Source of the DNA: Salegentibacter flavus
Lineage (GTDB): Bacteria; Bacteroidota; Bacteroidia; Flavobacteriales; Flavobacteriaceae
Direction of reading: 5' to 3'
NCBI RefSeq assembly: GCF_900115145.1
Contig: NZ_FOVL01000019.1
Coordinates: 16,370 to 66,079 of the forward strand
DNA: 49,710 bases
Shown: positions 6,457 to 14,708 of the stretch, piece after piece
How positions within the stretch are numbered: position 1 is the first letter of the stretch
Layout of the letters: every line of letters starts with the position of its first letter
The notes under the pieces: model-generated
What the model saw: only the letters and a program-made list of their open reading frames with translations
Database searches by the model: none
Told to the model about the DNA's origin: nothing
Program-made: the position numbers and the translations under genes

Positions 6457-7287
6457 ATGAAATATGCTTTTTCCCTATTCGCTTTGCTGCTATTGCAGCT
6501 TAATTTTCAGGCGCAGGACTTAGAAGTAATGTCCTATAATATCAGGTTTCAAACTGAAAATGACGGAGAAAATTCCTGGTCTAAACGGAAAGACCATCTT
6601 ACCAACCAAATCAAGTTCTACGAACCTCATATTCTCGGCGTTCAGGAGGCTTTGGTGAGCCAGCTGAAGCATTTCGAAAACGAGTTGGATAATTACAAAT
6701 ACATAGGTGTTGGCCGGGACGATGGTAAGGAGGCCGGGGAATTCAGCGCGATTTTTTATGACCTGCGGAAAGTGGATATCCTGGATGAAGGAACATTCTG
6801 GCTTTCTGAGACTCCCGGGGAAGTTTCGGTTGGCTGGGATGCCGCCATGGAACGGGTGTGTACTTACGGGAAATTTAAGGAGAAGGATTCAGATGAAAAA
6901 TTCTGGGTATTCAATACTCATTTTGACCATATCGGTGAAGAGGCCCGGGAAAATAGCGCGAGACTTATCTATGAAAAGATTTCAGAATTAAATACTGAAG
7001 GTTTACCGGTGATCCTTATGGGGGATCTCAACCTGGAGCCCGATGCACCGGGAATTAAATTCCTTTCTGAAAAAATGAACGATTCAAAAAAGGTGGCCGA
7101 CCTCGATTTTGGGCCTGAAGGTACTTTTAATGCCTACGATTTCAGCAAACCGGTAAAAAGAAGGATTGATTATATCTTTACCAGTGATGATATAAAGGTG
7201 CTGAAATATGCCGTTTTAAGTGATTCCCGGGAATTAAAATATCCTTCAGACCATCTGCCTGTTTTTGTAAAGCTGGAATTGGAATAA
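6457..7287 (+). CDS. secreted endonuclease/exonuclease/phosphatase-family protein
   Basis: 276 aa with a signal peptide (MKYAFSLFALLLLQLNFQAQ), so exported. The EEP fold is shown by MSYNIRF (metal-site Asn), GVQEAL (metal-binding Glu), the FNTHFDHIG block, the catalytic GDLNLEP, DYIFTSD and the terminal SDHLPVFV histidine. Members hydrolyse phosphodiester bonds in nucleic acids, phospholipids or sugar phosphates; secreted Bacteroidota homologues are often called endonucleases without proof. It is a single gene, convergent with the USP gene downstream. A decayed partial copy lies at 11086-11445 on the same strand. Confidence 0.9.
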   Translation: MKYAFSLFALLLLQLNFQAQDLEVMSYNIRFQTENDGENSWSKRKDHLTNQIKFYEPHILGVQEALVSQLKHFENELDNYKYIGVGRDDGKEAGEFSAIFYDLRKVDILDEGTFWLSETPGEVSVGWDAAMERVCTYGKFKEKDSDEKFWVFNTHFDHIGEEARENSARLIYEKISELNTEGLPVILMGDLNLEPDAPGIKFLSEKMNDSKKVADLDFGPEGTFNAYDFSKPVKRRIDYIFTSDDIKVLKYAVLSDSRELKYPSDHLPVFVKLELE

Positions 7288-7304
7288 TTTTTATACAGGA
7301 CCAG

Positions 7305-8162
7305 CTACTTGGTGATCCATAAAGGAGCAGGTAACTCCTGATTAAAAACTTCGTCTGTTACACTTCCTACCATTAATGCTGAAACGGCATTGCTACCTTT
7401 ATCACTTAAAATAATCATATCGGCTTTATCTCTTTTGGCCTCGACAAGCAGTTTTTCACCTACGCTGGCATCCCTTCCGGGATAGATCTTTAGGTCACTT
7501 TCCTTCTTATAATTGAGCTTTTTTAAAAATTTAGCAGCCTTTTCCCTGACGTGGGTTTCAATTTTAGGGGCTACTTCTTCTTTAACCAAATAAGGAGTGA
7601 ACTGTACCGGAACATTAAACACGTGAACCAGATTTATGTTGGCTGAGGTGAGCTCTTTAAGTTTCACTCCTCTTTGAAAAGCCTCCTGGGAGGGCTTTGA
7701 AAAATCTGTTCCGATCCAGATGTTATTAATTTCAGGTCGAGCCGTTGGAGGAATGCTAAGCAAATCGCATTTTAGCATTCGCAATAGTTTACTGCTAACC
7801 ACACCGCTTCCTTTACCCGATGGTTTATTGCCTAAAATAGCAAGGTCTATTGAGTATTTATGGGAAATGTAATTAATAAGGGATTCTGTATAGGGATCTT
7901 CAGAAATTAAAACTTCCCAGGGCGTGTTGCTTTTGAAAGTGGAAGTAATTTTCTCGTCCAGTTCATCCCCGATTATCTTGTCAAGATTCAGGTCTTTTAG
8001 CTCTTCCTTGAAAAGTTCTGAAATTTCGTATTTTTTAATATTATGTACAAAGTAGACCTTTTCTGCCCCGAGTAATTCTGAAATAAAAGAGGTGTAATTA
8101 ATTAGGGTGTCATCAATATTAGTAAGATCCAAGGCAACGAGTATATTTTTAACTTCTGTCAT
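7305..8162 (-). CDS. tandem universal stress protein (two USP domains)
   Basis: 285 aa made of two USP domains (about 1-148 and 150-285). The first carries LALDLTN near its start and GKGSGVVSSKLLRML. The second starts with NNIWIGTDFSKPSQEAF and ends with the GSNAVSALMVGSVTDEV nucleotide-binding motif. Cytosolic; USPs bind ATP or AMP and modulate partner proteins. The start codon is 11 bp after the stop of the BCCT transporter, so it is the last gene of that operon. A regulatory role on the transporter is plausible, as USP domains are fused or adjacent to transporters elsewhere. Confidence 0.9.
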   Translation of the reverse strand: MTEVKNILVALDLTNIDDTLINYTSFISELLGAEKVYFVHNIKKYEISELFKEELKDLNLDKIIGDELDEKITSTFKSNTPWEVLISEDPYTESLINYISHKYSIDLAILGNKPSGKGSGVVSSKLLRMLKCDLLSIPPTARPEINNIWIGTDFSKPSQEAFQRGVKLKELTSANINLVHVFNVPVQFTPYLVKEEVAPKIETHVREKAAKFLKKLNYKKESDLKIYPGRDASVGEKLLVEAKRDKADMIILSDKGSNAVSALMVGSVTDEVFNQELPAPLWITK

Positions 8163-8173
8163 GGCTTTATATT

Positions 8174-9796
8174 TTATTTTTTAGAAATTGTATTGTCCTT
8201 GCGTTTCTTAACGATGTTCGCAACTATTTCTTCATAATTCTCAAGCTCTTTTTGAGATTCTTTTTGCTTTATCTTTTTCAAATCTTCATCAAGCCCTTTG
8301 TAAAGAGAGTAACACATAAAGAGGAGAATAAAGGCAAAGGGCAGCCCCGTAACTATAGATGCGGTTTGCAGGGCCTGCAGCCCTCCACCTACTAGCAGTA
8401 CTGCGGCTACGGCACCTTCGGTAAGGGCCCAAAAGATTCTTTGTCCCACCGGAGCGTCAATTTTCCCACCAGAAGTTAAACTATCGATCACCAGGGAGCC
8501 TGAATCTGAAGAGGTGACAAAAAATCCTGCAATTAAAAGCACCGCAACAAGGTTTAATACTATGGATATAGGATATTCCTCCAGAAAGACGAAAAGTGCT
8601 ATCGCCACATCTTCATTTACCGCATCAACAATAGCGTTATTTCCCAGTAAAGTTTCCTGTATTGCTGAGCTTCCGAAAGCAGAGATCCAGAAAAAAGTAA
8701 CCAGTGAAGGCACGATTAGTACTCCTAGAATGAATTCCTGTATAGTTCGACCTTTGGAAATTCTTGCGATGAACATCCCTACAAAGGGCGACCAGGCTAT
8801 CCACCAGCCCCAGTAAAATACCGTCCAGCTGTTTTGCCAGTCTTTGCCGGTATAGCTTTCGGTCCAGGTGGCGGTTTGCAGAAAGCTGTAGAAGTAATTT
8901 CCTGTATTTTGAACGAAGGACTTAAAGATGAAAATTGTAGGGCCAAGTACTAAAACCAGTAATAATAATAAAACAGCAATACGCATGTTCCATTCGCTCA
9001 ATACTTTCACTCCCTTATCTACGCCTAATATCACAGAAATTGTGGCGATAAGCGTTATACCGGCAATTAAAATTACCTGGGTGGTAATTCCTTTGTCTAT
9101 AGCAAATACATGCTCCAGGCCGGCGGCTATTTGTTTTACTCCCAATCCCAGGGAGGTAGCTAAACCAAAGAGGGTTGCCAAAACGGCGAAGATGTCGATA
9201 ATGTTCCCTATTCTCCCATAGATGCGATCCCCCAGAAAAGGATAAAAAACTGAGCGTATGGTAAGAGGTAGCCCACGGGAATATGCGAAATATGCCAGGG
9301 CAAGTCCCACCAGGGCATAAATGGCCCAGGCGTGAAATCCCCAGTGTAGAAAGGTGAAATTCATCGCCTGTCGGGCAGCCTCGGGTGTTCCTCCTTCCGC
9401 CATTGGGGGAGTGTTGAAATGGAATACAGGTTCAGAAATACTCCAGAAGAGTAAGCCAATACCCATTCCGGCGCTAAAAAGCATAGCAAACCAGGAGAGG
9501 GTTTTAAACTCGGGTTTAGCCTTGGGGCCTCCAATTCTCAAATTTCCAAACCTGCTAAAGGCCAGGTAAATCATAAAAATGAGATACACATTAACCGAAA
9601 GGATAAAAAACCAACCTGCTTTATTGGCCACAAAAGTCTGAATTTTGTCAAAATAAGATTCCGCCTGTTCCTGAAAGACCAGGGTTAATACAATACTTGC
9701 GATTATAATGAAAGTAGAGGTAAAGAAAACCGGACCGTTAAGTTCCAGCCCAAAAATGCTTGTCTTTTCGTCGCTTCTTACAACTTTTTTTGTCAT
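8174..9796 (-). CDS. BCCT-family transporter (betaine/carnitine/choline type)
   Basis: 540 aa, about 12 membrane helices. Family hallmarks are MLFSAGMGIGLLFWSISEP (TM3), NFTFLHWGFHAWAIYALVGL, and the Trp-rich FYWGWWIAWSPFVGMFIARI. The C-terminal tail is highly charged (EDLKKIKQKESQKELENYEE onward), as in osmosensing members such as BetP, though a role here is inferred. It would import trimethylammonium solutes such as glycine betaine, driven by Na+ or H+. It lies between an outer-membrane barrel gene (26 bp upstream) and a USP gene (11 bp downstream), forming a compact three-gene operon. Confidence 0.95.
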   Translation of the reverse strand: MTKKVVRSDEKTSIFGLELNGPVFFTSTFIIIASIVLTLVFQEQAESYFDKIQTFVANKAGWFFILSVNVYLIFMIYLAFSRFGNLRIGGPKAKPEFKTLSWFAMLFSAGMGIGLLFWSISEPVFHFNTPPMAEGGTPEAARQAMNFTFLHWGFHAWAIYALVGLALAYFAYSRGLPLTIRSVFYPFLGDRIYGRIGNIIDIFAVLATLFGLATSLGLGVKQIAAGLEHVFAIDKGITTQVILIAGITLIATISVILGVDKGVKVLSEWNMRIAVLLLLLVLVLGPTIFIFKSFVQNTGNYFYSFLQTATWTESYTGKDWQNSWTVFYWGWWIAWSPFVGMFIARISKGRTIQEFILGVLIVPSLVTFFWISAFGSSAIQETLLGNNAIVDAVNEDVAIALFVFLEEYPISIVLNLVAVLLIAGFFVTSSDSGSLVIDSLTSGGKIDAPVGQRIFWALTEGAVAAVLLVGGGLQALQTASIVTGLPFAFILLFMCYSLYKGLDEDLKKIKQKESQKELENYEEIVANIVKKRKDNTISKK

Positions 9797-9822
9797 AGTT
9801 TTAGTTTTCTTAATTAGATGGT

Positions 9823-10974
9823 CTAGAAATAATATCCAAGGTTAATATTGAACCTTGCTTCCCATTTGGCGTCGGGATTTCCCAGGGCAAAATCGTCAAC
9901 AAAGTTTCCGCCCAGCCAGGAATGGTTATACCCGGCGGCGTAATCTATATAAGTGTAAATATGCCCGGCCGTGACCAAAACTCCGCTAACATTCATGAAG
10001 GAATCGGTAAAAGAGTTCTTCCTTTTTTTCATAAATCCAAAATCATTATAAAATTCCAGATTTGATACCGGACCCCAATTAACGGGAATATTCCTGGAAA
10101 TTGCAAGTGAATACAATTCAAAATCGGCTGCTACCTGGTAGGGAGCTCCGTAAGCTGCCATTGTAATTTCATCGCGGCTTTCCCCGGGAGCATTCACGGG
10201 ATTATGCGAAGCGGTAAGGGCCTGGGCTTTTAGGTTCCATCGGTTATGGGTGATCTCATAATGGGCAGCCAGCCCGTAATGATCTCCGGTTTCTTTGGTG
10301 TCCAGATTATAAAGTGCGCCATACTGCGCTGAGAATCCCAACCTGCTGGCTGCCTGTTCCCCAAATTTGTAGATGATTTTTCCGTTAAGTTGATTGATCT
10401 CTTTATTTCTTCCGGCCACGTCATAGGAATATCGACTTGGAGAAGATTCGGTTTCGCTTCCAAAGCGTAATTCTTCAGAATTCTTGAAAAATGCGAGATG
10501 ATATTCAAAAGTATCTCCGTAATGAACATATTTTATCCCCATATCGTGATCGTCTTCCAGGCCCATATAATAAGTGAGGTTAAAGAACCAATTGTGGGAA
10601 TTATATTGCTGGATTCCGAAGGGAACCTGGGTTAAGCCCACCTGAATTTCATCTGTTTCATTAAACCAGTAACCCATCCAGCCCTGTTTCATCACTCCCC
10701 CTCCAAAGGCATTTGAATAAAGCCTGTATTCAGCGTTCAGGTAAACACCTTTATATTTCGCATTGAAGTTTACACGAAACATATCGTAACCAAAATCTCC
10801 ACCCCTGTTTTTTTGACCTTCTTTCCAGGAAGATAGATTGTAATTGTATCTAAGTGCACCGCCCACAGCAATTTCAGGCTCATCCTGAGATCTGGTGGTA
10901 ACAGGGTAAAGCATTACAAGCGCGAAGAGAAATAAAAAAAACCTGGATCTTGATGAGTTTTGAAAACTGCGCAT
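9823..10974 (-). CDS. outer-membrane beta-barrel protein (porin-like)
   Basis: 383 aa with a signal peptide ending near TTRSQDE. The rest is alternating aromatic beta strands with sharp turns, finishing in the barrel C-terminus ARFNINLGYYF. Strands such as GVYLNAEYRLYSNAFGGGV and FEYHLAFFKNSEELRFG are typical of porin-like barrels. There is no plug domain and no TonB box, so uptake would be passive. As first gene of the operon with BCCT and USP, it may let the osmolyte cross the outer membrane. Family-level call is firm; solute specificity is inferred from context. Confidence 0.8.
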   Translation of the reverse strand: MRSFQNSSRSRFFLFLFALVMLYPVTTRSQDEPEIAVGGALRYNYNLSSWKEGQKNRGGDFGYDMFRVNFNAKYKGVYLNAEYRLYSNAFGGGVMKQGWMGYWFNETDEIQVGLTQVPFGIQQYNSHNWFFNLTYYMGLEDDHDMGIKYVHYGDTFEYHLAFFKNSEELRFGSETESSPSRYSYDVAGRNKEINQLNGKIIYKFGEQAASRLGFSAQYGALYNLDTKETGDHYGLAAHYEITHNRWNLKAQALTASHNPVNAPGESRDEITMAAYGAPYQVAADFELYSLAISRNIPVNWGPVSNLEFYNDFGFMKKRKNSFTDSFMNVSGVLVTAGHIYTYIDYAAGYNHSWLGGNFVDDFALGNPDAKWEARFNINLGYYF

Positions 10975-11017
10975 TAGGCAATAAATTGGTTAGTTGCTTA
11001 AAACTAAGGAAATAATT

Positions 11018-11040
11018 GAAAAAACAGCTCTTCAGGCTGT
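11018..11040 (-). terminator. terminator-like hairpin before the barrel-BCCT-USP operon
   Basis: On the minus strand ACAGC-(7 nt)-GCTGT is followed by TTTTTT, about 45 bp before the barrel gene's ATG. It could terminate transcripts arriving from the right or act as an attenuator. The stem is only 5 bp, so it is a weak call. Confidence 0.35.
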
Positions 11041-11085
11041 AACTCTTAAGAAAACTTTAAAATTCATTTATCGTTTTCCTTATCT

Positions 11086-11445
11086 TTACCAACCAGATCA
11101 AGATCTACGAACCTCAAATTCTCGGCCTACAGGAGGCTGTGATGAGTCAATTTGAGAACGAGATGGATGATTACAAATACGTTGGTGTTGGCCGGGATGA
11201 TGGTAAGGAAGCGGCGAAATTCAGCGCAATCTTATATAATTTTCAGAAATTAGATATTCTGGATGAAGGAACATTCGGGCTTTCAGAAGCACTTGATGAA
11301 ATTTCAGTAGGCTGGGACACCGCGATGGTTTGCATGTAAGCTAAATTTAAAGTGAAAAATTCAGGAAAAACATTCTGGTTTTTGATACGCATTTTGATCA
11401 CGTGGGAGGAAAAGCAAGGAAGAACATCGCTAAACTTACCTGGGA
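11086..11445 (+). pseudogene. decayed partial copy of the EEP phosphatase-family gene
   Basis: From TTACCAACCAGATCAAG onward the sequence parallels residues about 47-175 of the intact gene at 6457-7287: TNQIK, YEPQILG, the block VGVGRDDGKEA, LDILDEGTF and ISVGWDTAM. It lacks the signal peptide and first catalytic block, has lost LKH in frame, runs into a TAA after MVCM (11337-11339), and is frameshifted beyond. Homology fades near 11445, before the GDLN motif. It is in the same orientation as the intact copy. The rest of the 10975-11559 gap holds only the hairpin at 11018-11040 and no gene. Confidence 0.85.
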
Positions 11446-11559
11446 GAGAGACTTCAGTTTAATTAGTTTTAAATCTTTAGCAAAAATTCTGTGTAACAGT
11501 AGAATTCTAACTATATTCTCAGCTTTTACCTGTATTTTTGGTCCTTAAAATATATTAGA

Positions 11560-12873
11560 ATGTTTTTTAAAAATCTGCCTGTTATTTCTTTTGGCGTGTC
11601 TTATACCAGTCTCTTACTGATTACGATGTATTTTCTAGTTGTGACCGGTACTTTTAATGCTCAGGCACAGGAGGAAACATCTAAAGATAGTATTGTAGAA
11701 AATTCACAGCAGCAAGAGAATCCCATTTCATTGTTTATTGATTGCAATAATTGCGATAAAGCATTTATACGACAGGAATTGAATTATGTGAATTTTGCCC
11801 GTGATCCACATTTAGCACAAATTCATCTTTTTATAACAGATATCTCTACTGCCAGTGGTGGAAGGCAATTTACAATTTCGTTCATAGGTAAGGAGGAATT
11901 TGACGGCAAGGAAAATACCCTTACCTATACGTCTGGTCAAGTAAATACGCAGCAGGAAGAAAGAATAGGGCTTACCTCAATAATTGAATTAGGACTACTT
12001 CCTTATTTGGCACAAACTTCACTTGCCCAAAATATTAAAATTGAAGTTTCAAGGCAGCCGGTGAAAGAGATTGAAGAAGAAGAAGACCCCTGGAATAACT
12101 GGATTTTTCAGATTTACGGAGGGCTTAATTTTTCGGAAGAATCCAGCCAAAGCTCTTTGGATATTCGATATGGACTATATGCTGACTATGTGACAGAAAC
12201 CTGGCGTATAAGGCTGCGACCTTTTTTTAATTACAATCAAAGAGATTACGTTAGGGATGAGGAGAAAATAAGAAGTGTTTTAAACAGAGATGGTTTTGAG
12301 GGAAGGGTGGTAAGAAGTATTAGTGATCACTGGTCCCTTGGTTTATTTACGAATGTTGATGTAAACACATTTGAAAATATAGATTTTGGCTACAGAGTAG
12401 CTCCGGCTATAGAATACAGTTTATTACCTTACGAAAAGGCTCTACGAAAAGAATATACTGTTGCTTATAGCATTGGTTACATTAATCGCCAATATATTGA
12501 AGAAACCATATATAATGAAATAGAGGAAGCTTTATATAACCAATCCCTTGAGCTGGGAGTTCGTGTGCTGGAACCTTGGGGATCTGTTAGAACAAGTGTT
12601 GCAGGGTCCAATTTTTTGCACGATGTGAGTAAATACCGCGTTTCCTTTAAGGGAAGATTTGCATACCGGGTTTTTAAAGGATTTTCAGTAGATATTTCTT
12701 CAAGAATTGAATATCTTCAGGATCAATTATCCTTACCTAAAGGGGATGTGTCACTGGAAGATGTTTTACTTCAGCAAAGACAACTTGCTACAAATTATGG
12801 CATTTCCTTATCCTTGGGACTTAGTTACAATTTTGGTTCTATATATAATAATGTTGTAAATACAAGATTATAG
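11560..12873 (+). CDS. two-domain outer-membrane barrel protein with N-terminal CNNCD domain
   Basis: 437 aa with a signal sequence (hydrophobic about 10-33, ending near AQAQ). An N-terminal periplasmic domain (about 50-165) contains FIDCNNCDKAFIRQELNYVN, then FARDPHLAQIHLFITD and ISFIGKEEF. I recognise this as a widespread uncharacterised domain with the pattern CxxCDxxxxRxE. An acidic linker EIEEEEDPWNNW leads to a beta-barrel (about 180-437) of DUF481-like strands. Function is unknown. It stands alone between the EEP pseudogene and kdsA, is AT-rich compared with its neighbours, and may be part of the accessory segment. Confidence 0.8.
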   Translation: MFFKNLPVISFGVSYTSLLLITMYFLVVTGTFNAQAQEETSKDSIVENSQQQENPISLFIDCNNCDKAFIRQELNYVNFARDPHLAQIHLFITDISTASGGRQFTISFIGKEEFDGKENTLTYTSGQVNTQQEERIGLTSIIELGLLPYLAQTSLAQNIKIEVSRQPVKEIEEEEDPWNNWIFQIYGGLNFSEESSQSSLDIRYGLYADYVTETWRIRLRPFFNYNQRDYVRDEEKIRSVLNRDGFEGRVVRSISDHWSLGLFTNVDVNTFENIDFGYRVAPAIEYSLLPYEKALRKEYTVAYSIGYINRQYIEETIYNEIEEALYNQSLELGVRVLEPWGSVRTSVAGSNFLHDVSKYRVSFKGRFAYRVFKGFSVDISSRIEYLQDQLSLPKGDVSLEDVLLQQRQLATNYGISLSLGLSYNFGSIYNNVVNTRL

Positions 12874-12915
12874 ATAAGTCATACTCTTTAAGACTATTTC
12901 CAGATAAAGGTGGTT

Positions 12916-13734
12916 CTATAAACTATTGATAGTTTTTCTTATAGCGACCAAATTAGTAAGCAGCTTTTCCAGATATTTCAGATCAAGCATATTTGCTCCG
13001 TCGCTTTTTGCATTAGCGGGATCGAAGTGTGTTTCTATAAAAAGGCCATCTACGTGATTAACTATTCCGGCACGGGCTATAGTCTCAATCATATCGGGCC
13101 TACCGCCGGTTACCCCACTGCTTTGATTGGGTTGCTGGAGGGAGTGGGTCACATCCAGCACTGTGGGGGCAAATTCCCTCATTGTAGGGATACCGCGGAA
13201 ATCTACGATCATATCCTGGTAACCAAACATAGTTCCACGATCGGTAACCATCACCTGCTCGTTGTTAGAATCAGTGACCTTGGTCACGGCATGTTCCATA
13301 CTTTCGGGACTCATAAACTGACCCTTTTTTAGATTGATGGTCTTTCCTGTTTTCGCTGCGGCCACCACAAGGTCTGTTTGTCGCACCAGAAAAGCAGGAA
13401 TCTGCAATATGTCTACGTATTCGGCAGCCAGTACGGCATCGCTTACTTCGTGAATATCGGTGATCGTTGGGATTTTAAATGTTTCTGAAACCTTTCGCAG
13501 GATCTTAAGGGCCTTTTCATCACCAATTCCCGTAAAACTATCTATCCGGCTACGGTTTGCCTTTTTAAAAGAGCCTTTAAAGACGTAAGGTATTTCAAGC
13601 TTATCGGTGATTTCTACCACTTTCTCAGCAATGCGCAGGGCCATATCTTCGCCTTCTATAGCACAGGGGCCGGCCAGAAGAAAAAAGTTATTGGAATCTA
13701 TATGTTTTAGCTGCGGAATTTTATCAAGTTTCAT
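12916..13734 (-). CDS. kdsA: 3-deoxy-8-phosphooctulonate synthase (KDO-8-P synthase)
   Basis: 272 aa. Condenses phosphoenolpyruvate with arabinose-5-phosphate to Kdo-8-phosphate for the lipopolysaccharide inner core; cytosolic. Diagnostic blocks are FFLLAGPCAIEGEDMALRIA, PYVFKGSFKKANRSRIDSF, TDIHEVSDA, LQIPAFLVRQTDL, NLKKGQFMSPESM, TDRGTMFGY and VTHSLQQPN. Length matches the family. The cysteine in GPCAIEG is the conserved one. It is transcribed alone from the -7 box at 13754-13761. The other Kdo genes are not in the window. Confidence 0.98.
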   Translation of the reverse strand: MKLDKIPQLKHIDSNNFFLLAGPCAIEGEDMALRIAEKVVEITDKLEIPYVFKGSFKKANRSRIDSFTGIGDEKALKILRKVSETFKIPTITDIHEVSDAVLAAEYVDILQIPAFLVRQTDLVVAAAKTGKTINLKKGQFMSPESMEHAVTKVTDSNNEQVMVTDRGTMFGYQDMIVDFRGIPTMREFAPTVLDVTHSLQQPNQSSGVTGGRPDMIETIARAGIVNHVDGLFIETHFDPANAKSDGANMLDLKYLEKLLTNLVAIRKTINSL

Positions 13735-13753
13735 ATCAGAAGAATTTCAGCTG

Positions 13754-13761
13754 CAAAGATA
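13754..13761 (-). promoter_or_regulatory. kdsA promoter -7 box
   Basis: TATCTTTG on the minus strand, 19 bp before the kdsA ATG; a perfect TAnnTTTG match. Confidence 0.6.
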
Positions 13762-13882
13762 ACTGAATTCTGCAGGAGGTGCAATTCTCAGGAAAAAAGG
13801 GTTTTCCCTTAATTTATTCCGAATAAATAATTTCCAACCAATAGGATTTAGTTGTAATTTTAATCTATTAATCCTGAGCCTA

Positions 13883-14368
13883 ATGGAACTTCAAAAATGT
13901 CTTATCTCCGAACTTCAGCATGAAGTGGTTTTAACCGAAAAATTCTTAAAACGTATTCCGCAGGATAAAATGGACTGGAGGCCTCATCCAAAATCGATGA
14001 GCATACGACAACTGGCCAATCATCTTGCAGAAATTCCCAGCTGGATCACGGCCACTATGGAAATGGATGAAATGGATATGGAGGGCTATAAACCCCCGGA
14101 TTTTGGAGAAATTGAGGAAATCCTGGAGGTACTTCGTAATAATACCGCAGAGGCGGAAGCGGCCCTGAAAAAACCGGATTCTGCTTTTGAGGAGAACTGG
14201 AAAATGGTTCAGGAGGGAAAAACACTTATGGATATGCCTAAATTCAATGTGCTGCGAATGATGGTATTGAACCAAATTCCGCATCACCGGGCCCAGTTAG
14301 GGGTTTATTTCAGGTTGCTGGATATTCCTGTTCCTGCTACTTACGGTCCATCGGCAGATGAGCAATAG
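13883..14368 (+). CDS. DinB-fold putative metalloenzyme
   Basis: 161 aa, four-helix DinB/YfiT-type protein. The three histidines that bind a metal in this fold are visible at LANHLAEIP (about residue 47) and NQIPHHRAQLGVYFRLLDI (about 131-132), and the C-terminal VPATYGPSADE is typical. Homologues include thiol transferases using bacillithiol or mycothiol, but most have no assigned substrate. It is soluble, with no signal peptide. A separate promoter before the next gene suggests it is transcribed alone. Confidence 0.85.
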   Translation: MELQKCLISELQHEVVLTEKFLKRIPQDKMDWRPHPKSMSIRQLANHLAEIPSWITATMEMDEMDMEGYKPPDFGEIEEILEVLRNNTAEAEAALKKPDSAFEENWKMVQEGKTLMDMPKFNVLRMMVLNQIPHHRAQLGVYFRLLDIPVPATYGPSADEQ

Positions 14369-14385
14369 GTTCCTTAAAAAAGCTG

Positions 14386-14393
14386 TAGCTTTG
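14386..14393 (+). promoter_or_regulatory. promoter -7 box for the 66-aa membrane protein
   Basis: TAGCTTTG, a TAnnTTTG match, 16 bp before the ATG at 14410. Confidence 0.45.
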
Positions 14394-14409
14394 CAGCAAA
14401 TTTCAAAAT

Positions 14410-14610
14410 ATGCAGGCACTAAAGGAACAATTCAGGAAATTTTATACGCCTAAAAGATGCCTGATCAATGCCGGGATAATGTTCGCCGCTGTAGCCTTCT
14501 TCTTAACCCAGAAACCCGAGGAGTTTCTTTTACCTATAGGCTTTGGTGTAATTGGAGCATTGTATTTACTCGGATTTATTTACCTGAAAAACAGGCCAGA
14601 AAGTAAATAG
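14410..14610 (+). CDS. small membrane protein, 66 aa
   Basis: A basic N-terminus (LKEQFRKFYTPKRC) is followed by two membrane segments, INAGIMFAAVAFFL and EFLLPIGFGVIGALYLLGFIYL, and a polar tail. No family is recognised. It has its own -7 box upstream and lies 98 bp before typA, so it is probably a single-gene unit. Confidence 0.65.
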   Translation: MQALKEQFRKFYTPKRCLINAGIMFAAVAFFLTQKPEEFLLPIGFGVIGALYLLGFIYLKNRPESK

Positions 14611-14674
14611 ACAGACTTTTGGCATTATTTTCCCATTTTCAGGAATTTAGCAGGGGATTCTTTAAAAATAGGCG

Positions 14675-14682
14675 TACCTTTG
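14675..14682 (+). promoter_or_regulatory. typA promoter -7 box
   Basis: TACCTTTG, a TAnnTTTG match, 26 bp before the typA ATG. Confidence 0.55.
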
Positions 14683-14708
14683 CAGACTTTTAAAAATGAG
14701 GCGCTTAT

